Source: an uncultured Ruminococcus sp. | GTDB taxonomy: Bacteria > Bacillota > Clostridia > Oscillospirales > CAG-272 | Reading direction: 5' to 3' | Length of the DNA: 10,683 nucleotides | NCBI GenBank assembly: GCA_902783905.1 | Contig: CACZSP010000161.1 | Location: 1-10,683 of the forward strand | In this document: piece after piece, positions 1 to 6,548 of the stretch | Layout of the letters: the number at the start of each line of letters is the position of its first letter | How positions within the stretch are numbered: position 1 is the first letter of the stretch | Program-made: the position numbers and the translations under genes | Notes under the pieces: model-generated | The model's database searches: none | Told to the model about the DNA's origin: nothing | Seen by the model: only the letters and a program-made list of their open reading frames with translations

Positions 1-41
1 CCGTTCGCGGCAGGCGGACGAGCGATGCTCGCCCCCACGAT
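1..41. repeat. GC-rich left-edge segment with a small inverted repeat
   Basis: This GC-rich stretch has no open frame I would call a gene. It contains the inverted repeat CGAGC (19-23), GAT, GCTCG (27-31). It ends abruptly at the AT-rich palindrome that follows. It may be the tail of an interspersed intergenic repeat or of an upstream gene's 3' region; the window cuts it off, so neither can be settled. Confidence 0.3.
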
Positions 42-69
42 GTAAACATTAATAATTATTGATGTTTAC
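42..69. promoter_or_regulatory. Near-perfect 28-base palindrome upstream of the operon
   Basis: The arms GTAAACAT (42-49) and ATGTTTAC (62-69) are exact reverse complements. The central bases 51-60 are also self-complementary (AATAATTATT). Only T50/G61 departs from symmetry, and that would be a wobble pair in RNA. Pairing can extend to 39-72 with one more wobble (T41/G70). It sits about 58 bases before the first gene, which encodes an HTH regulator, so an operator for that regulator is an attractive guess. It could instead be a transcript hairpin or the end of a small repeat element. No T-tract follows it, so an intrinsic terminator reading to the right is unlikely. Confidence 0.5.
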
Positions 70-87
70 GTCCATAATTCATAATTC
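59..87 (+). promoter_or_regulatory. Weak candidate promoter for the operon
   Basis: TTGATG (59-64) followed after 17 bases by TAATTC (82-87) is a loose match to the sigma-A -35 and -10 boxes. CATAAT also occurs at 73-78, 80-85 and 87-92 because of the heptamer repeat, so the exact -10 is ambiguous. The -35 overlaps the right arm of the palindrome, which would suit repression by a protein bound there. AT-rich DNA makes such matches common by chance. Confidence 0.22.
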
Positions 88-108
88 ATAATTCATCATT
101 CACAATTT
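74..108. repeat. Tandem heptamer repeat, ATAATTC unit
   Basis: Three exact copies of ATAATTC (74-80, 81-87, 88-94) are followed by two diverged units, ATCATTC (95-101) and ACAATTT (102-108). The array lies between the palindrome and the ribosome binding site of the first gene. It may be a slippage-prone microsatellite-like spacer whose copy number could change promoter geometry. A second 7-base-period array with a different unit lies at the other end of the window. Confidence 0.75.
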
Positions 109-126
109 CCCCTTTCGGAGGTTTTC

Positions 127-690
127 ATGTCTTCTTCCCGTCAGGAATCACTTAAAGAAATAGGTCTGCGACTCGCCGACATGCGCGAGATCTGTGAGAT
201 TTCGCCCGAGGATATGGCGAAGCGTCTTAACGTTTCGCTTGAAGACTACCGTTCTTATGAACGGGGCGAGCGCGATTTCCAGATCAGCTTCCTCTGCGAG
301 GCGGCCGACATACTCGGCATCGACGTTCACGATCTGATGAGCGGCGAGTCGCCGAAGCTTTCGGTCTGCACCTTCGTCAAAAAGGGGAGCGGATACGACA
401 TCACCCGAAACGCGGCCTACGGATACAAGCATCTCGCCTTTCCCTTCAGGAACAAGAAGGCCGAGCCCTTCCTTGTCACCGTCGAGCCGCGCGATGGCGT
501 GCCGGTGCTTAACAGCCATCCGGGCCAGGAATTCGAATATATGGTTTCCGGAAAGATGATACTCTTCGTCGGCGACGAGGAGTACGTTATGGAAGAGGGC
601 GACAGCGCCTATTTCGATTCGTCGAACCCGCACGCCCTCAAGGCGATCGGCGACGAGCCGGCGCGGTTCCTCGCGATAGTCATAAAGTAA
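127..690 (+). CDS. XRE-family transcriptional regulator with C-terminal cupin sensor
   Basis: This 187-residue cytosolic protein has an N-terminal helix-turn-helix of the Cro/C1 (XRE) type at about residues 9-65, including AKRLNVSLEDYRSYERGER. The C-terminal single cupin, about 95-187, has the metal-site pattern HPGQEFEYMVSG (H131, E135) and a second-motif histidine in NPHALKA (H169). Proteins of this build usually repress or activate an adjacent catabolic or transport gene and sense a small ligand in the cupin. The ATG has a strong GGAGG at 117-121, five bases upstream, which supports this start. It is the first gene of the block and is followed after 13 bases by an acyl-CoA synthetase, a pairing I recall from clostridial genomes. 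Autoregulation through the palindrome at 42-69 is inference. The ligand is unknown. Confidence 0.9.
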   Translation: MSSSRQESLKEIGLRLADMREICEISPEDMAKRLNVSLEDYRSYERGERDFQISFLCEAADILGIDVHDLMSGESPKLSVCTFVKKGSGYDITRNAAYGYKHLAFPFRNKKAEPFLVTVEPRDGVPVLNSHPGQEFEYMVSGKMILFVGDEEYVMEEGDSAYFDSSNPHALKAIGDEPARFLAIVIK

Positions 691-703
691 GGGCGGCAAA
701 GGT

Positions 704-2389
704 ATGGCGATTTACGAAAAATACGTCGGCAGAAGCCGCGACAGCTTCGCGTCGCTGAAGGACGCGCAGCAGAACTATCGAATCGACTGTCCGGAGGATT
801 TCAATTTCGCCTACGACGTCGTGGACGTCTTAGGGCGCGAAAAGCCGGACAAGCGGGCGATTCTCTGGCTCTCGAAGGACAAAGAGGAAAAGACGTTCAC
901 GTTTGCCGACGTCTCCCGCCTGTCGGACAGAGCGGCAAACATGCTTTACTCTCTCGGAGTGAGAAAGGGTGACAGAGTCCTTCTGGTCCTTAAGCGTCAC
1001 TGGTCCTTCTGGATCCTTCTCTGCGCCCTGCACAAGATAGGCGCCGTGATGGTCCAGGCGACCTCGATGCTGACGGCGAAGGACTACGTCTACCGGTGCA
1101 ACGCCGGAAAGATCGGTTACGTGATAATCACCGGCGACGACGGCTGCCCCGCCCGCTTCGACGAGGGCGCCGACCGGTACGAAACGGTGAAGAAAAAACT
1201 GATCGTCGGCGACCGCGTTCCCGACGGCTGGCTCAGCTTCGACAAACTTTTCGCCGGGGCGAAGGACGAATGGACCCGTCCGTCCGGAGACGCCGCCACG
1301 CGGGCGGACGATATTATGATGATGTGCTTCTCGTCGGGCACCACCGGTTATCCGAAGATAATAACGCACGATTTCAGATATCCGCTCGGACATATAATGA
1401 CCGGCGTCTTCTGGCACAGATGCGTCGACGGCGGGCTGCATTTCACCGTTTCGGACACCGGCTGGATGAAGGCCCTCTGGGGCAAGGTCTACGGCCAGTG
1501 GATGGCGGAATCCGCCGTTCTCGTTTACGATTTTGAAAGATTTCACGCCGACGACATACTGTCGGTCGTGCAGAAATACAAAGTTACCACCTTCTGCGTG
1601 CCTCCGACGATGTACCGGATGCTGCTGCAGACCGAGGTGGAAAAATACGATCTGTCAAGCGTCACCCACTGCTGCACGGCGGGGGAGGCGCTGGGGCCCG
1701 AGATATACTCCGAATGGCTCCGCCGCACCGGACACAAGATTTACGAGGGTTTCGGTCAGTCGGAGACCCCCGTCATGCTGGCGACGATCTATCCGTGGTC
1801 GGAGCCCGAGCCGGGGTCGATCGGATTTCCGGTGCCAGGATACGACGTTATGGCGATCGACGAGGACTGCGTCCCCGTCCCGCGCGGCGTCACCGGAGAG
1901 ATCTGCGTGAAGATACACGGCAGGCGTCCGTGCGGGCTTCTCTGCGGATATAATTTCAACAAGGAAGAGACCGATCACGCCTTCCGCGGCGGTTTCTACC
2001 ACACCGGAGACACGGCGTACCTCGACGAGCACGGCAGATACAGATACGTCGGACGCAACGACGACATCATCAAGTCGTCCGGCTACCGCATAGGGCCCTT
2101 CGAGATAGAATCGGTCCTCAACGAGCACCCCGCCGTCCTTGAGACCGCCGTGACCGGCGTGCCCGATCCCGACGGCATCCGCGGATTTCTCGTCAAGGCG
2201 ACCGTCGTTCTTCGCCCCGGTTTCGAGGGAACGCCCGAACTTGTCAAGGAACTTCAGAACTACGTTAAAAAGAACACCGCGCCATACAAATACCCCCGCG
2301 TCGTAGAATTCGTGAAGGAGCTTCCCAAGACCTTCAGCGGCAAGGTGCGCCGCGCAGAGATACGCCGCCGGGATTCCGAAAAGAAGTAA
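704..2389 (+). CDS. AMP-forming acyl-CoA synthetase (acetyl/medium-chain type)
   Basis: This 561-residue ANL-superfamily adenylating enzyme should activate a carboxylic acid with ATP and then transfer it to CoA. The core motifs are intact: the P-loop-like SSGTTGYPK (210-218), YEGFGQSET (347-355), YHTGD (432-436), the hinge GRNDDIIKSSGYRI from residue 450, and the catalytic C-terminal lysine in FSGKVRR (K547). The segment SDTGWMKALWGKVYGQW and the stretch VTTFCVPPTMYRML resemble acetyl-CoA synthetases and mammalian-type medium-chain (ACSM) ligases more than long-chain or luciferase-like enzymes. Full length for the family. The start lies 13 bases after the regulator, with only a modest upstream AAAGG, so translation may be partly coupled. 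The substrate cannot be read from sequence; short, branched or aromatic acids are all possible. Confidence 0.9.
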   Translation: MAIYEKYVGRSRDSFASLKDAQQNYRIDCPEDFNFAYDVVDVLGREKPDKRAILWLSKDKEEKTFTFADVSRLSDRAANMLYSLGVRKGDRVLLVLKRHWSFWILLCALHKIGAVMVQATSMLTAKDYVYRCNAGKIGYVIITGDDGCPARFDEGADRYETVKKKLIVGDRVPDGWLSFDKLFAGAKDEWTRPSGDAATRADDIMMMCFSSGTTGYPKIITHDFRYPLGHIMTGVFWHRCVDGGLHFTVSDTGWMKALWGKVYGQWMAESAVLVYDFERFHADDILSVVQKYKVTTFCVPPTMYRMLLQTEVEKYDLSSVTHCCTAGEALGPEIYSEWLRRTGHKIYEGFGQSETPVMLATIYPWSEPEPGSIGFPVPGYDVMAIDEDCVPVPRGVTGEICVKIHGRRPCGLLCGYNFNKEETDHAFRGGFYHTGDTAYLDEHGRYRYVGRNDDIIKSSGYRIGPFEIESVLNEHPAVLETAVTGVPDPDGIRGFLVKATVVLRPGFEGTPELVKELQNYVKKNTAPYKYPRVVEFVKELPKTFSGKVRRAEIRRRDSEKK

Positions 2390-2392
2390 AAA

Positions 2393-3673
2393 ATGCCTGT
2401 AAACAAAAAGAGGGAGTCCTTCTTTATCGTTTTTATCTGCGCCGGAGCATATTTCACAAGCTACCTGACCAGGGTCAACTACAAGGCGGTTCTGGCCGAG
2501 ATAATCGCCTCCGAAGGGCTTACCAAGGACGCTGCTTCGGCGGCCCTGACCGGTATGTTCATCGTTTACGGCCTCGGTCAGCTGCTCAGCGGATGGCTTG
2601 GCGACAGGATCAATCCCAAATATCTGATGTGCACCGGGCTGATCGTCGCCTCGGTGATGAACCTGTTGCTTCCCGCCGCGAAAAGCACGGCGCAGATGAC
2701 CGTCATCTGGTGCGTCAACGGCTTCGGTCAGGCGCTGATGTGGCCGCCCATCGTCAAGGAGATGAGCAATTATCTGACCGAGGAGCAGTTTCTGACGGCG
2801 TCGGCGCGGGTCTCATGGGGATCCAATTTCGCCACCGTGCTGATATACCTGCTTTCTCCCCTGGTTATAAGCTTTTCCGGCTGGCGGACCGTTTTCTTTA
2901 TATGCGGAGGGTTCGGCCTTCTTGCCACCGGCGTCGTCTGGGCGGGGCTTTCGTCGTTTGAAAAGAAGTACGGAAAGATCCGGCCCTCGCGTTCCTTCAC
3001 GAAGAGCGAGACCCCGGCGCCCGGCGCCGATACCCCGTCCTATACGCCGTTTATTGTCATACTGCTCTGCCTTATCGTCGTTGCCATCATGCTTCAGGGA
3101 ATGCTCCGCGACGGCATCGACACCTGGATGCCGTCCTACGTGACCGAGGTCTTTTCGCTCCCGACGGGCATCTCCATCCTTTCGGGAGTTGTCTTCCCGA
3201 TATTCAGCACGGTATCCTACGAGATCGCCCGGCTTGTCTACCGGAAGCTGCTCCGCAACGAGATGCTCTGCGCCGGCGCCTTCTTCGGACTCTGCGGAGC
3301 AAGCTCTGCGCTGCTTCCCGTGTTCCGGGAATCATCCCCCGTCGTTTCGGTTTTCCTTTTCGCTCTGGCGGTGGGCAGCATGCACGCGGTAAATCTGATC
3401 GTGACCTGCTACGTCACCCGCAGATTCCGCAAATTCGGCAATATTTCGACCATTTCCGGTGTCACGAATTTCGCCACCTACGCCGGAAGCGCCCTTTCCA
3501 CCTACGGATTCGCGACGCTCACCGAAAAGGGCGGATGGAACGCGACCATAAATTCCTGGATAGTTATCGCGGCGCTCGGAGTCGCCTTCTGCGTCGCTCT
3601 CTGCTTCCCCTGGAGGAAGTTCCTTGCCAGATATCACGGCAGCGAGAACGAAAAAGATGAAAATAGTAATTAA
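2393..3673 (+). CDS. Major facilitator superfamily permease
   Basis: This 426-residue inner-membrane protein has about twelve hydrophobic segments, split by a hydrophilic central loop at about 187-220, as in MFS carriers. The loop between helices 2 and 3 carries the MFS signature GWLGDRINPK (67-76). The N-terminal TSYLTRVNYKAV and the motif GQALMWPPIVKEMSNYL recall the organophosphate:phosphate antiporter branch (GlpT/UhpT-like), so an anionic substrate is possible. That is a family resemblance, not proof. The ATG lies three bases after the synthetase stop with no good Shine-Dalgarno, suggesting translational coupling. Its last 17 bases overlap proB. It may import the acid activated by the neighbouring synthetase, or a sugar phosphate or organic anion used by the downstream genes. 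Confidence 0.85.
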   Translation: MPVNKKRESFFIVFICAGAYFTSYLTRVNYKAVLAEIIASEGLTKDAASAALTGMFIVYGLGQLLSGWLGDRINPKYLMCTGLIVASVMNLLLPAAKSTAQMTVIWCVNGFGQALMWPPIVKEMSNYLTEEQFLTASARVSWGSNFATVLIYLLSPLVISFSGWRTVFFICGGFGLLATGVVWAGLSSFEKKYGKIRPSRSFTKSETPAPGADTPSYTPFIVILLCLIVVAIMLQGMLRDGIDTWMPSYVTEVFSLPTGISILSGVVFPIFSTVSYEIARLVYRKLLRNEMLCAGAFFGLCGASSALLPVFRESSPVVSVFLFALAVGSMHAVNLIVTCYVTRRFRKFGNISTISGVTNFATYAGSALSTYGFATLTEKGGWNATINSWIVIAALGVAFCVALCFPWRKFLARYHGSENEKDENSN

Positions 3674-4451
3674 GATCGGAACGTCGACACTCGCATATCC
3701 GGACGGCAAACTCAATCTGCGCCGCACGCGAAGGATCTGCGAGATTATCAGCGACTTAAAAAACGCCGGCAACGAGGTGATAATCGTCACCAGCGGCGCC
3801 ATCGGAATGGGGTCGGGAAAGCTGGGGCTTCCCGGCAGGCCTTCGGATATCGCCGCCAAGCAGGCGGCTGCTGCCGTCGGTCAGTGCGAACTGATGTACA
3901 CATACGACCGCATTTTTTCGGAATACGGCCATACGGTGGCGCAGATACTTCTGACCGCCTCGGATTTTCTGTCTGAGGAGCGGCATAAAAACTTCGAAAA
4001 CACCGTCGTCAGACTTCTCGAACTCGGCGCGATACCCGTCATCAACGAAAACGACACCGTCGCCACCGACGAGATAAGACTCGGCGACAACGACACCCTG
4101 TCGGCGCAGGTTGCGGTCAGCGTGCGGGCGGATCTGCTCGTCATACTGTCGGATATCGACGGACTGTATACCGCCGATCCGAGATCCGACAGCTCGGCAC
4201 GGCTCATCACCCTGGTCGAAAGGATCGACGGCGATATACTGAAGCTTGCCGGCGACAGCTCGAGCGGACTCGGGACGGGCGGAATGAGGACAAAGCTTTC
4301 GGCCGCCGCGTTCTGTCTTGAAAACGGATGCGACACCGCAATCTGCAACGGAGCCGCTCCCGAAAAACTGTACGATATAATAGAAGGAAAGAACACGGGC
4401 TACACGCTTTTTTCCGCCGGAGGGCGGACGGAGGGACCGAAAAATGACTGA
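3657..4451 (+). CDS. proB: Glutamate 5-kinase
   Basis: The enzyme phosphorylates glutamate to gamma-glutamyl phosphate, the first step of proline synthesis in the cytosol. From ATG 3657 it has 264 residues of the amino-acid kinase fold: KIGTSTL near the N-terminus (K6), VTSGAIGMG, NENDTVATDEIRLGDND (from N130), LSDIDGLYTADPR, and GTGGMRTK (206-213). It lacks the C-terminal PUA domain found in the longer E. coli enzyme, as in many bacteria, so proline feedback may differ. I chose ATG 3657 because MKIVIKIG matches the usual N-terminus. An in-frame TTG at 3624 would add eleven residues and has GGAGG at 3612-3616, so it cannot be excluded. The gene overlaps the MFS stop by 17 bases and proA by 8. 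Confidence 0.95.
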   Translation: MKIVIKIGTSTLAYPDGKLNLRRTRRICEIISDLKNAGNEVIIVTSGAIGMGSGKLGLPGRPSDIAAKQAAAAVGQCELMYTYDRIFSEYGHTVAQILLTASDFLSEERHKNFENTVVRLLELGAIPVINENDTVATDEIRLGDNDTLSAQVAVSVRADLLVILSDIDGLYTADPRSDSSARLITLVERIDGDILKLAGDSSSGLGTGGMRTKLSAAAFCLENGCDTAICNGAAPEKLYDIIEGKNTGYTLFSAGGRTEGPKND

Positions 4452-5706
4452 CGCCGTCAGACTGATTCTTGAAAACGCGAAAAAAGCGGCTCCCGCGGCC
4501 GCCGCCCGCAGCGACGGTGAAAAGGCGCGCGCGCTCCTTGCCATCGCCGACGCGCTTCTGCGCGAAGAAAATCTCCGTTCGATACTCGACGCCAACGCCC
4601 TTGACGTCGCGGCGGCGCGAGGGAAGCTTTCGCCCCAGATGATCGACCGCCTCCTTCTGGACGAAAAAAGAATCCGCGGGATGGCGGAGGGCATCCGCGA
4701 GGCGGCGGAACTGCCCGATCCGGTCGGCGTGACCCTTGAAAAAACGGTGCGCCCCAACGGTCTTGTCATCGAAAAACGATCGGTGCCGGTAGGCGTTATC
4801 GGGATAATTTACGAATCACGCCCGAACGTCACGTCCGACGCCGCCGCACTCTGCTTCCGCAGCGGCAACGTCTGCGTGCTCAAGCCGGGAAGCGACGCCG
4901 TGCGGTCCTGCTCGGCGATCGTTTCGGTCATACGACGCGCGCTCGAACCCTTCGGCGCATCCGACGCCGTCGGTATACTGACGGGGGGAAGGGAGGACGC
5001 CGCCGCCCTTATGGGAGCGTCGGGACTTGTCGACCTGCTCATACCGCGCGGAGGCGCCGGGCTCATCCGCGCGTGCGTCGAAAACTCGAAGGTTCCGGTC
5101 ATCCAGACGGGAACGGGGATCTGCCACGTTTACGTCGACGGCAGAGCCGATACCGGAAAAGCGCTCGATATAATCGAAAACGCGAAATGCTCGCGCCCGT
5201 CGGTCTGCAACGCCGAGGAGGTGCTGCTCGTGTGCCGGGATATCGCGAAAGATTTTCTGCCCCGCCTGCGCGAGAGACTTGTCGATAAAAGGCAGGAAAA
5301 GGGACTTACGCCGGTCGAGTTGCGCCTGGACGCCGAAGCGGCGGGAATCATCGAAGGAACCCCGGCGTCGGATCGCGATTTCGACACCGAATTTCTCGAT
5401 TACGTGCTGGCCGTCGCCGTCGTATCCGACGTGCGGGAAGCCGTCGACCATATCGCTCTTCATTCGACGGGACACAGCGAATCGATCGTCACCGAAGACC
5501 CGGAAGCGGCCGAGTATTTCCTCGGCTCGGTGGATTCGGCGGCGGTATATCACAACGCCTCGACCAGATTTACCGACGGCGGAGAATTCGGCCTCGGATG
5601 CGAGATCGGCATATCGACTCAGAAAATGCACGCCCGGGGACCGATGGGTCTGCGGGAACTGACTTCCTACAAATATATCATCCGCGGCGACGGACAGATC
5701 AGATAA
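4444..5706 (+). CDS. proA: Gamma-glutamyl phosphate reductase
   Basis: This NADPH-dependent enzyme reduces gamma-glutamyl phosphate to glutamate semialdehyde, which cyclises to pyrroline-5-carboxylate. The 420 residues equal the usual ProA length and belong to the aldehyde dehydrogenase fold. Recognisable stretches are PVGVIGIIYESRPNVTSDA, the nucleotide-site region LKPGSDA, PRGGAGLI, the catalytic cysteine in SRPSVCNAEE (C255), and the C-terminal TDGGEFGLGCEIGISTQ with HARGPMGLRELTSYKY. The ATG overlaps the end of proB by eight bases and has GGAGGG at 4430-4435, eight bases upstream. Coupled translation with proB fits the known need to pass an unstable intermediate between ProB and ProA. No frameshift or missing key residue is visible. 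Confidence 0.97.
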   Translation: MTDAVRLILENAKKAAPAAAARSDGEKARALLAIADALLREENLRSILDANALDVAAARGKLSPQMIDRLLLDEKRIRGMAEGIREAAELPDPVGVTLEKTVRPNGLVIEKRSVPVGVIGIIYESRPNVTSDAAALCFRSGNVCVLKPGSDAVRSCSAIVSVIRRALEPFGASDAVGILTGGREDAAALMGASGLVDLLIPRGGAGLIRACVENSKVPVIQTGTGICHVYVDGRADTGKALDIIENAKCSRPSVCNAEEVLLVCRDIAKDFLPRLRERLVDKRQEKGLTPVELRLDAEAAGIIEGTPASDRDFDTEFLDYVLAVAVVSDVREAVDHIALHSTGHSESIVTEDPEAAEYFLGSVDSAAVYHNASTRFTDGGEFGLGCEIGISTQKMHARGPMGLRELTSYKYIIRGDGQIR

Positions 5707-5719
5707 AAGGAGCAATGCA

Positions 5720-6538
5720 ATGGGAAAAGTCACAAGATACGACGCCGGATTCATCGGCTGCGGCAATATGGGCGGGACCCTCGTGCGCAACTGCGCCCGG
5801 TCGGTGGGAGGCGAGCGCCTCTGCGTCTGCGACTCGGATCAGGACAAGGTCGACCGTCTGTGCGGCGAATACGGCTGCGACGACGCAGATATCGGCACTC
5901 TCGTCGAACTTTCGGATTTCGTTTTTCTCGGGCTGAAGCCCCAGGTGATGGCGGGCGCCGTTTCGCCGTTTGCCGCGTCCTTCGCGAAAAACCCCGACTG
6001 CACCGTCGTTTCGATGGCGGCCGGAATGACCGTCGCCGATATCAGGTCGATAGTCGGAGACGATCACAAAAAGATCATCCGCATCATGCCAAACCTCTGC
6101 TGCGGCGTCGGAGAGGGAATGATCCTCGTTTCGACCGACGGAGGCGCGGGAGACGACGAGATCGACCGGCTCGAAGAACTTCTCGGAGACGCCGGACGCT
6201 TTGAAATAATACCCGAATCGCTGATGGACGCAGGGTGCGCCCTTTCGGGGAGCGGCCCCGCCTTCGCCTTCATATTCATTGAGGCGCTTGCCGACGCCGG
6301 AGTGTCCTGCGGACTGTCCCGCAAATCGGCCGTCAAGCTGGCGGCTCAGACCGTTCTCGGATCGGCAAGGTCGGTGCTGGATCTCGGAGCCGACCCGGCA
6401 GAGCTTAAAAACCGGGTGACCAGTCCCGCCGGAACGACCGCAGAAGGCATATTCGCACTTGAGCGCGGCGGATTCCGCGCCGCGGCCATGTCCGCCGTCC
6501 GCGCCGCTTTTGAAAAAGCGGGAAAACTGAAAAAATAA
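5720..6538 (+). CDS. proC: Pyrroline-5-carboxylate reductase
   Basis: This enzyme reduces pyrroline-5-carboxylate to L-proline with NAD(P)H and completes the pathway begun by the two upstream genes. The 272 residues match the usual length. The N-terminal Rossmann motif is GFIGCGNMGG (10-19). The C-terminal helical dimerisation and substrate region contains SGSGPAFAFIFIEALADAG (from S176) and the family hallmark VTSPAGTTAEGI. AAGGAG at 5707-5712, seven bases before ATG 5720, fixes the start; the other ATG at 5715 is out of frame. The gap from proA is 13 bases. All three proline genes together in order B-A-C is not unusual in itself, but their flanking genes here are. Confidence 0.97.
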   Translation: MGKVTRYDAGFIGCGNMGGTLVRNCARSVGGERLCVCDSDQDKVDRLCGEYGCDDADIGTLVELSDFVFLGLKPQVMAGAVSPFAASFAKNPDCTVVSMAAGMTVADIRSIVGDDHKKIIRIMPNLCCGVGEGMILVSTDGGAGDDEIDRLEELLGDAGRFEIIPESLMDAGCALSGSGPAFAFIFIEALADAGVSCGLSRKSAVKLAAQTVLGSARSVLDLGADPAELKNRVTSPAGTTAEGIFALERGGFRAAAMSAVRAAFEKAGKLKK

Positions 6539-6548
6539 TACGGGGATA

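Noticed and set aside
1..126. Riboswitch or T-box leader for proline or amino-acid control
   Set aside because: The leader is too short, contains no T-box sequence and no recognisable riboswitch core; only the palindrome and the heptamers stand out.
3756..4769. Long open frame on the minus strand across proB and proA
   Set aside because: It covers two well-supported genes, has low-complexity Ser/Arg/Ala-rich translation and no recognisable motif. GC-rich coding DNA commonly leaves the opposite strand open.
4816..5790. Long minus-strand frame across proA
   Set aside because: Fully antisense to proA, Arg/Asp/Val-rich with no family signature; a codon-composition shadow.
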